64,000 bases of DNA from Brasenia schreberi (Eukaryota > Streptophyta > Magnoliopsida > Nymphaeales > Cabombaceae): positions 665,001 to 729,000 of the forward strand of contig JAYKKT010000047.1 in the NCBI GenBank assembly GCA_036023115.1, given 5' to 3'. Below the pieces are notes generated by a model. It did not search any database. It was not told where the DNA came from and was given only the letters and a program-made list of their open reading frames with translations. This document shows positions 35,119-46,923 of the stretch, piece by piece. Numbering within the stretch: position 1 is the first letter of the stretch; every line of letters begins with the position of its first letter. Made by a program: the position numbers and the translations under genes.

Positions 35119-35904
35119 ATGATTCCCGACAATCATCGTCTTCGACTTTTCCTCCTGTTTGCCCCCCACCCCCCACCCCCTTCTCTCTCTCCGATTACTG
35201 CTCTGAATCACAGTGTGGAGATGCCAAGACAAAGTACCCTTTCTACCTCACAAACCCTTCTCCCGCAACCCAGCAACCTTCACCTCTGTGGCTACCGAGG
35301 ATTCGGAGTGGAACGTAATCGCATCACCACCACTCCGATCTTCAAGCTTTCTGGCGACCCTTACGTCGTGAAGGAAATCAACGCCGATGCCAGTCGTCTC
35401 CGTCTCGTCGACGGCAAGGTCTCCTCCCTCGATTGCCCCAAGCCGGACCACAATCTCACCTTAGGCGACCCTTACATCGTGAAGGAAATCAACGCCGATG
35501 CCAGTCGTCTCCGTCTCGTCGACGGCGAGGTCTCCTACCTCGATTGCCCCAAGCCGGACCACAATCTCACCTTAGGCGATGCTGCCCCGCTGTTGAAACT
35601 CGATTTCGCTTCAGTTTCCTCATCGATTGCTCTTGTTATCCCTTCCACGTACTCTGCCCCTTCATCGCCTAATTACCCGAAACCACCATGTTCTTCCTCG
35701 ACAGGTGGAATTGTGAATCGGATAGAATGCTTGAACAGCCCGACGGCAAATTCGCATTCGTATGTCGTTCCTCCTTTTAGTGCTACCATTCATGCCAATT
35801 GGGCGTCTATGTGCAACGGATATGTGATTGATCCTTGTTCCGGAGCGCAGCCAAACGGCGTGCCTCCCGTAAAGGAAGGGTTCGTATTGGAGTGGGCGAA
35901 GTAG
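35119..35904 (+). pseudogene. WAK-type GUB_WAK_bind protein, copy A (stops before the kinase)
   Basis: From the ATG at 35119 the frame encodes a leucine-rich leader (LRLFLLF) and then, from about 35281, the galacturonan-binding GUB_WAK domain: LCGYRGFGVE, GDPYVVKEINADASRLRLVD, DCPKPDHNLTLGD, NGVPPVKEGFVLEW. Full family members (LRK10L/WAK receptor kinases of the cell surface) continue with a cysteine motif, a membrane helix and a kinase. Here TAG at 35902-35904 comes right after EGFVLEWAK, yet the same frame beyond it reads ECENSGGRCG, the expected next motif, so the stop is premature. No membrane helix or kinase follows. A YPFYLTNPS-like segment of the N-terminal motif is in another frame (about 35230-35265), so the leader is also disturbed. 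Residues encoded at 35353-35463 are repeated at 35464-35574. A short secreted product cannot be excluded. Confidence 0.78.
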
Positions 35905-36514
35905 AAAAGCTCGTTTGAGTGCGAAAACTCAGGCGGGCGATGCGGCTCGCCAAAGCTGTCAGTGCGGCTAATTAAAGAGCAACGTAGTTGTATCATAATT
36001 CAATTGCTATAGGAATGCTGCAATTTGAGCATAATTCCTACAGGAATGTTGCAATTCGGTGTTTGCCGTCACACAGAGCCCTCCTGATGAAGGTATTGAC
36101 AAAAGATTTGCAATCTTTTCTCCCTTTTCGTGATTTGTATGGCAGTTATGTTGTCCATTACTTTGTTATATTCCGACTTCCTCTTCACAAACGTGTAGTA
36201 TCTCTGGGATAGGGCTGATCCTCCCATCCCTTATCCGGACTTCCATTGGAATGTCATCCTCGTTAAAGATGGAGCCACTTGGGGGCGTATGATTGTTGAT
36301 GTATCCTATCCTGCTGGCATTAGGGAGGAAAGCGATCCGGAATAGTTGTGCAGGTTACCTACAGAAGATGGGAAAGTCGGGATAGATTAAGATGAAAATG
36401 ACTGTAGATAGGGAAGGTGGGGCAAATAAAATGTTCATAGATGAAAATCAGCTGTAGCGGAAGTCTTCGTATAAAGTTTTTCGAATTTGAATGATGCAAG
36501 GGAAGGGGGGCGAG

Positions 36515-36745
36515 GCTCCGGATACCTATTCACTGACGGACGCGACCCTCAGTAATGACATGAAACAGCGACGGAGAACAATTCCGACGGGCATGCGCGT
36601 CAGTGAAACATGATTTTGCGCACTTTCCGTCGTGTAAATGCCTTTATTGTGACGGGCACAACGGCCGCCCGTGTTTCGCTCTTTACTGTCGTTTGAAACC
36701 GTCAGTAACGTTTTCGGTGACAGTGTTTCCCCTCTTGCAGTAACA
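36515..36745 (-). mobile_element. CACTA-like terminal remnant, copy A
   Basis: Read on the minus strand it begins TACTGCAAGAGGGGAAACAC, close to the CACTACAAGAAAA-type ends of plant CACTA (CMC) elements, and is followed by subterminal repeats around GTTACTGACGGTTTCAAACG and CGTCACTGA. The opposite end is near TATTCACTGACGGACG. No transposase is present. The copy at 38690-38915 is its duplicate. Confidence 0.55.
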
Positions 36746-37263
36746 CCGTGCAACATTAGTCCATAGATTTTGAGTATTGTTCTTCCTGTTTTAGTAACAC
36801 TTTACTTGGGTTTATCATGAAACAGACTAACTTCACAAAATCCATTTTCACATCCTAACACCCCCTAAAGAGTACACCAGCAATGTTTGCAATTAAGGTA
36901 ATTAACACGAATGTAATTGAAGTGTTTTGAATTGGTGTGATCAATAGTGGGATGATTGACTTCTTGGGAAGTCCTCGGAGTCGAGTTAGTAAACCAACAT
37001 CTTTGCTTGATTACCATTGATGTTGGGCCTAATTATCTCTTTTAGTTGAGCCAAATGTAGACACCTCAATTTTTCTTAAAAATATTAAGTAAAACCCAAA
37101 ATGATTTTCTTGTCTCTCTCTGGATTTCAAGTTAGATTTGAAATAATAAAATAGCTTGTGAGACACCTTCAGTTCTTCTCTCTGCGTCTCTCTCTAAAGC
37201 AGCACCATTTTGAAACCGCTTATTCTTTTCTCTATGCGACGTTTTCTCAGTAAGGAATCCACC

Positions 37264-37315
37264 ATGATTCCCGACAATCATCATCTTCGACTTTTCCTCT
37301 TGTTTGTCTCCGTTC

Positions 37316-37359
<44 letters not shown>

Positions 37360-38075
37360 CCGATTACTGCTCTGAGTCACAGTGTGGAGATACCAAGATA
37401 AAGTGTACCCTTTCTACCTCACAAACCCTTCTCCCGCAACCCAGCAACCTTCACCTCTGTGGCTACCGAGGATTCGGAGTGGAACGCAATCGCATCACCA
37501 CCACTCCGATCTTCAAGCTTTCTGGCGACCCTTACGTCGTGAAGGAAATCAACGCCGATGCCAGTCGTCTCCGTCTCGTCGACGGCAAGGTCTCCTCCCT
37601 CGATTGCCCCAAGCCGGACCACAATCTCACCTTAGGCGACCCTTACATCGTGAAGGAAATCAACGCCGATGCCAGTCGTCTCCGTCTCGTCGACGGCGAG
37701 GTCTCCTACCTCGATTGCCCCAAGTCGGACAACAATCTCACCTTAGGCGATGCTGCCCCGCTGTTGAAACTCGATTTCGCTTCAGTTTCCTCATCGATTG
37801 CTCTTGTTATCCCTTCCACGTACTCTGCCCCTTCATCGCCTAATTACCCGAAACCACCATGTTCTTCCTCCACAGGTGGAATTGTGAATCGGATAGAATG
37901 CTTGAACAGCCCGACGGCAAATTCGCATTCGTATGTCGTTCCTCCTTTTAGTGCTACCATTCATGCCAATTGGGCGTCTATGTGCAACGGATATGTGATT
38001 GATCCTTGTTCCGGAGAGCAGCCAAACGGCGTGCCTCCCGTAAAGGAAGGGTTCGTATTGGAGTGGGCGAAGTAG
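37264..38075 (+). pseudogene. WAK-type GUB_WAK_bind protein, copy B
   Basis: A duplicate of copy A. The leader from 37264 reads RLFLLFVSVPV and then a run of SL repeats encoded by a CT microsatellite (37321-37356), giving an unusually long hydrophobic signal-peptide-like core that copy A lacks. It ends at a TAA (37399-37401) created by one C-to-T change and is followed by a 2-nt insertion relative to copy A. Downstream, the 198-codon frame 37479-38075 holds the same domain: GDPYVVKEINADASRLRLVD twice, NLTLGDAAPLLKLDF, EGFVLEW. The TAG after EGFVLEWAK and the SGGRCG beyond it are shared with copy A, so that stop predates the duplication. Copy B is more broken than A. Confidence 0.78.
37321..37356. 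repeat. (CT)n microsatellite inside the signal-peptide region of WAK copy B
   Basis: About 18 CT units lie in the leader frame and encode alternating Ser-Leu. The corresponding part of copy A (about 35160-35192) is instead C-rich with a short CT run. The two copies therefore differ most exactly here. Confidence 0.92.
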
Positions 38076-38689
38076 AAAAGCTCGTTTGAGTGCGAAAACT
38101 CAGGCGGGCGATGCGGCTCGCCAAAGCAGTCAGTGCGGCTAATTAAAGAGCAACGTAGTTGTATCATAATTCAATTGCTATAGGAATGCTGCAATTTGAG
38201 CATAATTCCTACAGGAATGTTGCAATTCGGTGTTTGCCGTCACACAGAGCCCTCCTGATGAAGGTATTGACAAAAGATTTGCAATCTTTTCTCCCTTTTC
38301 GTGATTTGTATGGCAGTTATGTTGTCCATTACTTTGTTATATTCTGACTTCCTCTTCACAAACGTGTAGTATCTCTGGGATAGGGCTGATCCTCCCATCC
38401 CTTATCCGGACTTCCATTGGAATGTCATCCTCGTTAAAGATGGAGCCACTTGGGGGCGTATGATTGTTGATGTATCCTATCCTGCTGGCATTAGGGAGGA
38501 AAGCGATCCGGAATAGTTGTGCAGGTTACCTACAGAAGATGGGAAAGTCGGGATAGATTAAGATGAAAATGACTGTAGATAGGGAAGGTGGGGCAAATAA
38601 AATGTTCATAGATGAAAATCAGCTGTAGCGGAAGTCTTCGTATAAAGTTTTTCGAATTTGAATGATGCAAGGGAAGGGGGGCGAGCCTC

Positions 38690-38915
38690 CGGATACGTAT
38701 TCACTGACGGACACGACCCTCAGTAATGACATGAAACAGCGACGGAGAACAATTCCGACGGGCATGCGCGTCAGTGAAACATGATTTTGCGCACTTTCCG
38801 TCGTGTAAATGCCTTTATTGTGACGGGCACAAAGGCCGCCCGTGTTTCTCTCTTTACTGTCGTTTGAAACCGTCAGTAACGTTTTTGGTGATAGTGTTTC
38901 CCCTCTTGCAGTAAC
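38690..38915 (-). mobile_element. CACTA-like terminal remnant, copy B
   Basis: Duplicate of 36515-36745 with a few substitutions (for example GTTTTTGGTGATAG for GTTTTCGGTGACAG). It was copied as part of the segmental duplication and is not an independent insertion. Confidence 0.55.
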
Positions 38916-39062
38916 ACCGTGCAACATTAGTCCATAGATTTTGAGTATTGTTCTTCCTGTTTCAGTAACACTTTACTTGGGTTTATCATGAAACAGACTA
39001 ACTTCACAAAATCCATTTTCACATCCTAACACCCCCTATAAAGACTACACCAGCATTGTTTG

Positions 39063-41426
39063 GATTCATGAACAACTTCATGGCCCTCTGTTTGTTTGTT
39101 TTTTCTTAACAAGCCTTCCAAGGGCTTGAGACTTGATCGCTCGTCCAGTAGCCATAAACCCCAAGATTATGGCTCTCGTCTAAGGTTGATGCTGGGCATC
39201 GAGCTTCAGCATCAGTACGTTGTCCTTGGGAGGGCTTGACTGACCTAACCTTCTGGCAGCCAAGGATGTCCACCACTATGCTAAACACGGTGGGGATTTT
39301 CTGTTTGATGTTATTTTCCATGACGTTTGCCCTGCACAAAGAGGAAGTCGACGACACAGAGGTTGCAGAGACTGATAAACATGAAGATGAGCAAATGACA
39401 AGGGATGGCTCTTGTCATATTGTGGATATATATATATAAGGTAAACTGTCATCCTTGGTCGTGTAAATTGGTCCAAAAGAATCTGCTGTCGGAATAAATT
39501 CCCCTTTCTGTGTTTAATAGAAATGAACACAAGTTGATAAAATATCCAATACCACAGTCTCTCTCTCTCCAGCAGAAATTGATGGTAGAGTAAACCATTC
39601 TGAATCACGTTAAGTTATTCTCTTCAATTATCAATCACAGAAACAGAAATTCTTTAGAAGATTAGTACCATAATTGTCCACATCATAAAGGTCAGTGCAG
39701 AGATATATTTGACACATTATTTGTAAGTTGAGAAGTAAGCATTTGAGTCCCATAAACACTCAATAACCACATTATTTCTGTCCTTTGTTCTCAGTTGGGA
39801 TGCTGATACATAAGCCATAATGCTTCAAAAGACATCACTATTTGAGATCCCAAAAACTATGAGGCTTTTTCCATAGAAGAAGGGTTTCGTTAACCCCAAC
39901 TTGTTTTTGCCATTACCATACACCCTTCACCTTACTGGTGTCCAGTCTCAGTCTCTGCCTTGTTGGTATTTGAAAAAAGGTTCACTAGCTAGCCACCTTG
40001 ATAGATTAATGATATGAGTCGCGCTATTCCACTTCCACAGATTCTTGCAAGCACAAGTTAAATGATATAATTACACCTAGAAAGATAACAGAATTGCAAC
40101 TTAAACATCCGCAAATATTGCTGTTGTTGTGAAGGAGAAACTGGAACTTCAACAGTGCTCTACATGAAGCAATGCAAACAATTTAAGGATAAAACAAACA
40201 CATTCAATTGGATGTAACCTACAGAGGCTTGTACAGTACACAAGCAAAGCGACATGTATTTCATAGTTGAAGGTGAGCTGGCATCGCTCTTGTGCTGCTT
40301 CTGATATGAGAAGTTGAGTTCCTCTGCTTGGACTTTGAAGGGGTTGCTCTTCTCGCTGGAACCTCATGTATTAGTCCTGGTATCCAGCGGATAACCAACT
40401 CATGGGCAAGGCGAGGTGGCCTAGCATCCAGTGGCAAGCCAACTCATGGGTGAGGCGAGGAGGCCTGCCGAGACTGTACTTCCTCCATTGATTTCACCAA
40501 GCATGAGTTGAATGTTCAACCACATCAAGCGTCCTGCAAAGCGTAAAACAGGCTTCTGTACTAACCAATGGATGTTGCACTACTGCTACAACAGAGTTCA
40601 ATGAACACTCACTAACACTCAAGGAAACCAATCAACCAAACATACCCCACCAGGAAAGGTCCATTAGACAAAGCAAATGCTAGTTCCTAATGTCTCCTTA
40701 ACAACTAAGCAGTTAAACTGGTGCATCAAGAATTTTTAGGCAACCAATTTTTTTCTGTTCTTTCTCATCCCACGGGAAACACTGAACTTGATGAGCCCAA
40801 ATTTGAAACCAATAACCAAGTGGTGTGCAGTTTTGCTTCAAGGCCGTATCGAGAAATTCTGAATCTTGAAGATTCATTGTGAGCGTTCTAACTAAAGTAT
40901 CAATATATCGACAAACAAAACTCTGAATCCTGGGCAAATAAATGACATTATTTTAAGTTGCCATAACCACATAAAGTATAATGGACCAGATCTCTCAACT
41001 GAACCAACCAAAAAAGGAAAAGATCAGGCTCTACAAGGTGTTCCGATTTTGCCAACAACTGCACCTCGATTCTCTCATTTTTGCCAACAACTGCACCTCG
41101 ATTCTCTCATTTTTGCCAACAACTTGATAGGAAACTAATTGACCACAAAACGGGCTGCAAGTAGGAGCAGCTATCAAATGAGCTTGTGAGCAATCCAACC
41201 TATCAGAAAATACCCTAACTTTGGCACAACGACCTCTTGGTTTAGGATTAAGGTCAAAATTAATTGCTTAATTTTGTCTGTAATTGAATAAATAATTAAC
41301 TAATGTTAATCCACATGAAACAATCCAACATAGCTTACCAACGGAAAATTAAAAAGATGTGATTGAAGGTAAGATATTAAGGCAAAAAGGAACAAAAGAA
41401 TTTAGCTACTTTGCCTATTTCAACAA
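39063..41426. other. Intergenic DNA with short tandem repeats; unassigned frames
   Basis: A minus frame at 39106-39357 (83 codons) looks coding by composition but belongs to no family I can name. A 44-bp unit is repeated twice (40382-40425 and 40426-40469: ATCCAG-GG-AA-CCAACTCATG, GGCGAGG). A 33-bp unit (TTTTGCCAACAACTGCACCT, CGATTCTCTCA) is repeated about 2.6 times at 41046-41132. No gene is supported. Confidence 0.4.
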
Positions 41427-41665
41427 CAAAATTAAGCCTTTTCTATCTAGGTCGGCTATCGATTATTTGTTTTTATAGAGCTTGATCATATGTCATGCTA
41501 ATAGTTAATTCAACATAAGCTAGACTAGATCATTCTATATTGTTTGCTTGTACCATTTTTGTGGTCTTCTTTTTTGTCTTTTAATATTCTCACCGTCTAT
41601 TTTGTCGTACCTTCTTACGAAAGCTTTTTGCATGCTCTTTTTAAGTGTTCGGTTTGTAAATATCT
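41427..41665 (-). mobile_element. RTE LINE fragment, antisense
   Basis: Starts ACAACAAAATTAAGCCTTTT and CTAGGTCGGCTATCGATTA, the inverse of the family 3' end, then follows the order of the 31.5-kb copy (CATGCTAATAGTTAATTCAA, TTTTGTGGTCTTCTT, ATTTTGTCGTACCTTCTTAC) up to about 41665. Non-coding and degenerate. Confidence 0.75.
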
Positions 41666-41933
41666 TTACCTGGTAGAAAAGATAGAATAGAAAGAATGAA
41701 GAAAATCTGCAATAAAATTTCTTAAAAACATTTTAAAGTGCATTTTACTTAGAACGATCATTAATATATTACATGACTCAAAAACCGGACATGACCATGA
41801 CACACAAATAACATGACAAGTGAGAAGTTTTATAGCCCAGACCACCTTGTTTAAGTTTCGAAACTTACTTATAAAGACCCTGGACATTAAGGTTCCCTAT
41901 TTAATTCGAACTTTCAAGATGATATGTTATTAT

Positions 41934-42052
<119 letters not shown>

Positions 42053-42669
42053 CTGCTGAACTAATATCAACCAAAACCAAGCCTTATCCCAGACTCTACA
42101 TACTCTATCTGTATGTCAGTCCACGATTGACCAAATAAACAAATCCATTGAAATGCTAATCAGGTTTTTATCGTGTAAGCTAGTGGAGGAATTGAGAACG
42201 CCTTTATCGATCACTTTATTATTGATGCTTGATGTGTTTTGTTCCTTCATGAAACATCCGATAAATGAGGTTTTGGATCCACCCACCATAATGCAACTTC
42301 GCTGTATAGAAATAAACCTCTTCCAGTTAATAAATAACCAAAAGAAATTTCAAAAGGAACTTCACCTTCAAGGTTATTTGATACGTTGCAGCCGACGCAG
42401 GACCACCCTATTAATATAGTCGATTAAGACACTCTTTATTCAAAGTTTAACTTTCTAATTGATTTTAATTAGAACATTTTAATATTCCTAATGAAAGAAA
42501 TAAGATAAGCTAGAAAATTCAGGACTTTCTCGATCTCCAGTAAAGAAAAGCTTCACCTAACGTCGCTCAAACTGCTCAAGTTGAGCCCCGATGTATGACA
42601 TCTCTTATGATCCTATAATAATGGATATGTTTTTTGTTTTATTTGCATCCGAGTAATGTCATTATGAGT

Positions 42670-44299
42670 CAGTAACTTTCTCAAACTTCTTAATTTTCTT
42701 ATTGCTCATAATGATGAAGTTCGAAGTGTAGTATTGCATAATGCTCTTGAAAAATTGAAATTAATTGCATAAAAATTCAAAAAGATATTGTAAGTGAAAT
42801 TGCAAGCAAGACCATGGAAGAATTTGTTAATGAAATAGGAGATGATATCTTCACTATTTTAGTTGATGAATCTTGTGATGTATCAAATAAAGAACAAATG
42901 GCAGTAATACTAAGATATGTTGACTATAAAGGTGAAATGGTTGAACATTTTCTTGGTCGTGTGTGTGTCAATAATACAACTGCATCAACACCTAAAGCAA
43001 GAATAAAAGAAATATTATTTAAAGTTGGTTTGAGTATAAGTCAGTTGCAGGGTCAAGGATATGTTAGTGAAAGTAACATGAAAGGTGAATTCAATGGCTT
43101 GAAAGCATTAATTCTAAGATAAGATCCATGTGTTTTTTACATTCATTGTTTTACTCATCAACTTCAGTTGATTCTTATTTCTGCAATACATAAACATGCG
43201 GAAGTTGGCAAATTATTTGAGTCTATTTTTGTAATAATGAATTGTGTTGATGGATCTTGCAAATGGTTTGATATTCTTAGAGCTTTAGAATTTGATAGAG
43301 TTTGTAATGAGTTAAATTGGTTATATTGTAAGTGATAAAGGTTTAAGTCATCCTCTTGAAATCAAAAGGACAGGAAATACTCATTGGGGTATAATACTTT
43401 GGTAAATTTGATTACAATATTTTTGTCTATTATGGATATGCTTACATTTGTTAGAGAAAAAGGTTGATATATTAAGTAAAAAGTGATTGTAGATGTATAG
43501 TTAAATCTTATGCAAATATTTAATTTTGTGTTTATTATGTATTTAATGGAACACATTTTAGGAAAGACAAATGAATTGTGAAAGGTATTGCAAAGAGAAG
43601 AACAAAATGTTAGTACCATGAACTTGGTGGAAGTCTCTAAGATACAATTGAATAATAACTTTATAAATGAGGAAAGTACGTAAGACTCTTTTATTGACTT
43701 TGTTTGTTCATTTTGTGAGAAGTATAATATAGAGGTAAAGAGTACGGAGGATAACTATACTAAGACAGGAGATTGATCTACTAGACAAGGACATAGTGAC
43801 ATTACCAATTTTCATCATTATCGTGTTAAAATATTTAATGATATCATTGATTTGTTGTTAACTTTGTTGTAATGTGCTACTTATCTATATCCATGTGATA
43901 ACTTTGTTGCCTTTGATAAAGAAAAATTGATACAGTTGGTAAGTTTATATCCCTCTGATTTTTCTACTAATGATCTTTGGAAACTTAATCATCAACTTCT
44001 AAATTATATTATATACATGCATCGGCTCCAAGAACTTCAATTGAAAGGGATAAGCGATATTGCTAAAATGTTAAAACAACGAAAGAACGTCCATTCTCTA
44101 CCATGAATAACAAAAAAATCGTGTATGAAACAAAATTTGTGATGAGTTTATGAGTGGTTACGTAGTTGCATATATTGAACGTGATGGGTGGCTACATAGT
44201 TGCATATATTGAGTGTGATATATCATCAAGTTTAGACAATGAGATGATCCTGCAGTGCTTCCAAAAGATGTGGCCTCGTAAGGACAATTCACTTTAGGA
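42670..44299 (+). pseudogene. hAT-type transposase (DUF4371 / ZMYM1-like), degenerate
   Basis: The reading runs in pieces from NFLNFLIAHNDEVRSVVL (about 42690) to the open frame 42814-43122 with IFTILVDESCDVSNKEQM, VILRYVDYKGEMVEHFLGRV and GLSISQLQGQGYVSESNMKG, the conserved RNase H-like core of the plant TTF/DUF4371 hAT transposases (ILVDE(S/A)-D; GQGYD-A-NM). Here the usual DGASNM is SESNM, so a conserved acidic residue is changed. Later shifted pieces read FDKEKLIQLVSLYPSDF (about 43915) and YIE-D, SSSLDNEMILQCFQKM (to 44299), the dimerisation end. Many frameshifts and stops show it is dead. A 34-bp partial tandem duplication lies at about 44153-44220. Confidence 0.85.
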
Positions 44300-44319
44300 A
44301 CATTGAAGAATTATCTTTC

Positions 44320-44530
44320 ATCACAAAGAATATTGCACCAAACATCTTGTGTATACTCACCTCAACATATACTCGAAACAACAAGAACATTCATGGTTGC
44401 AAGCAAATCACCAAAAAATGTTGGGGTGATTACAGTTCTTACTTCTATTTATCTTATAAACCGTATTTAATCATCTACTCTTAAAGGACAAGCACCTATG
44501 AAGTTACTATTTCCACAAAATGGTAGACCT
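44320..44530 (+). mobile_element. Ty1-copia integrase scrap
   Basis: Shifted frames read HQTSCVYSPQH, ETTRT, VASKSPKNVGVITVLTSIYL, LINR and SSTLKGQAPMKLLFPQN, the C-terminal integrase core of copia elements. Only about 200 bp remain, wedged between hAT pieces of opposite orientation. Confidence 0.75.
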
Positions 44531-44689
44531 TGATGTAGAAGAAACTGTATGATATCGACGGAAGCATTTAAAGGAATTCAATATTTCCTTTTTTCTTCTA
44601 TAGATTGCTTGGTAAAACTAGTGGTAATAGATTGCCTTTCATCTATTAAAGGTTCACATTTTCTTCTATAGTTATTATGCAAGCTACTA

Positions 44690-45060
44690 CCATCATCATT
44701 ACTTAATTTTTTATTCTTGAAATATGTAAATTCTTGTAGCTGGTTTAGAAATAGACTCTAGAAAAAGATAATAATATAAATAATATATAGCATTTTTTAA
44801 ATTATAGTATTCCAACCAATCAAACTCTTTAAACCAAGCCGAAACAAAATGACGTTTATTTCTTTGAGTATCACTCCATGGAAATTCATGACTGTGTGGT
44901 TGATAATGACCTTTTAGCAAATATGCATGACGGATTCTATCTTAGTCATTAATATGATAATTTGAATTATGGCCTTAAACCAGGATATGATATTAATTCT
45001 TTTGTTTTCTATTAAATATAGTCTTATCTATATGATTTATAGTCCCTTGATTGCTCTTAT
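44690..45060 (-). pseudogene. hAT-type TTF zinc-finger N-terminus, opposite in strand to the transposase core
   Basis: The minus frame 44711-44920 reads LLKGHYQPHSHEFPWSD, RHFVSAWFKEFDWLEYY and NAIYYLYYYLF, which match the TTF-type zinc finger at the N-terminus of the same hAT family (WFKEF-NWLEYS, AFCLYCYLF). The cysteines of the usual CLYCYLF are replaced by tyrosines, so the finger is destroyed. Upstream bases in frame still read DRIRHAYLLKG after a stop. It may be a second element or an inverted part of the first. Confidence 0.75.
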
Positions 45061-46695
45061 TTTTATTTTCTCTACTTGTTGATGCTATTAGTCTACTTGA
45101 TGGTGCAACAAGGGGTGAATCTCTGTGACAATGTCTTTTAATAATATCTTGATATATGTAGTTAACCGAAAAACAAAATGAGAGAAAATTATAACATAAA
45201 ATTCAAATTAATAACAACTTGTTTAATAAATTTATCTTTAGAACTACTAGCAGATGAGATCTTTTAACACAACTTAGTCAAAGAGGTTTCTCAAAAAGAA
45301 AAGAGAAGGAAGAAGAAGAAGTATGAGAACGGTATATTTTTCCGTATATCCTCTCTTCTCTCTTTAGTATTTTCTTTTTTTTTGGATGATCGTTACAGCT
45401 ATAAAAAGTGGCTCCATGTTTCATTCAAATCTTTTGTAAATAGGAACTGTTATTGGTATGTTAAATATGTTTTATTTGAAAATGAAACTGTTCATATAAT
45501 AAGAAAAGAGGCCTTACTTCCTTATTGTATGATCTTATGGCCAGCAGTTACCAATGCTCATTAGTTCATCATGAGTTTGTATGTGTGAGTGTGTCTCTGC
45601 ACGCACGCACAAAGCTGTGCGGGGAGAGACAGATGGAGGGGAGGGGGTATTGTGTCCATTGATGGATACGTTCTGTAGCTAACATAATCGACATTTGACT
45701 TACGTTGTTATTTCTACAAAGAGGTCCCCTCCACGGACTAGAAAGAGAATTGTCCTACTTTTAATGTTAATAACTATGATTCAGCACTAGTCACAAGCAT
45801 CGTTTTATGAAGATATGCAGAGAGAGTGAGAGATTTGGACATATTCTTGAAAGGGGTGGGAACCTGAATCATAAAAAATTGCTCCATAATGGCGTGAAGG
45901 AATCTTAGAAATATTATTTGAATTATTGGTTTGTTTATTAGCTTGAAATGAGAGGAGAAAAAGGGGAGGTAATCACACAAGTGGGACAAAAGGGGTTTTG
46001 CATAAAGCAAAAGCATCTTTGTCCTAACGAAAACAAGGCACGTAAGACATTCTAAAGAGTCGCTAGCTACCTAAGGATCAACTGAAAATAACCACATTGT
46101 CTTAAAGCAACACTTTAAGACTGTCCATTGCCTCTCCTTTCATGCAAACACACACACCGATACGGTACGAGAGTATCGGGCATCAATTGTACCATTAATT
46201 ATAGTAATACATCGGTATGTATCAAATAGTATTACATGATACACTATCATGTTAGATATAATTAATATGTAACATCTTTTATTTTTAAAATTCTTTTGAT
46301 TAAATATAACAGTATTGAGTTATATGCTGCAGTAACTTATAAGGTATACATAACTTTACCGTGCATGATATGCGGTCCTCTCTCACTCTCACTCTCATTT
46401 TTCATGGCCCAATAATTCATAAGCACTTTGGTAAGAATTCTAGAGTGAAGTCCTCAATGCTTGAAATGTTGATGCCTGATAATATCATCACATATTAGGT
46501 GAAAACTTTTCCACCCAAAACTGGTTTCTATTTCTTAACAAAATTAATAATTCTAAATGCTTACTTAAAGTCGTGTTTGTCAATTAAGAGAAGCATCAGC
46601 TCGAAGGCATTGCTCCCTACAGTTTGCCACACTATTTCAAACTTAACAAGTTTAATTCACTATGTTTGAATTAAACTCTTAGTGTCAGCTCGACC

Positions 46696-46698
<3 letters not shown>
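45061..46698. other. AT-rich intergenic DNA, no gene recognised
   Basis: Nothing supported on either strand. Minor (CA)n and (CACG)n runs occur at about 45598-45612. The 80-codon minus frame at 45774-46016 shows no family motif. Confidence 0.4.
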
Positions 46699-46751
<53 letters not shown>

Positions 46752-46842
46752 CACATATATATAGTCATTTAAAAACGTTAAATTTTCAAAAAAATAAAGA
46801 AAAGTGCATGAATTCTTGGTGTCACAGCATGCGTAACCCAGT

Positions 46843-46920
<78 letters not shown>
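46699..46920. repeat. Two TA microsatellites about 100 bp apart
   Basis: TA runs at 46699-46747 and 46847-46920 enclose about 100 bp of A/T-rich sequence. Because TA is self-complementary, the two tracts could pair with each other or fold alone. Open frames of alternating Tyr-Ile across them are artefacts. Confidence 0.95.

Positions 46921-46923
<3 letters not shown>

Larger units (their letters stand above)
34994..39062. repeat. Tandem segmental duplication, about 1.9 kb, two copies
   Basis: Copy A spans 34994-36889 and copy B 37139-39062, with a 249-bp spacer. They begin TGAAATAATAAAATAGCTTG and end near ACACCAGCA-TGTTTG. By eye they are about 97-98% identical over promoter, coding part and 3' flank, differing mainly in a microsatellite and a few point changes. 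Each contains a WAK-type gene and, downstream, a CACTA-like remnant, which was therefore present before the duplication. Confidence 0.95.

Noticed and set aside
35433..35672. Arg/Pro-rich frames over the WAK repeats (also 37382-37843)
   Set aside because: These are other-frame shadows of the GUB_WAK domain; the duplicated DNA makes them look repetitive. Only the short YPFYLTNPS part may be a frameshifted family segment.
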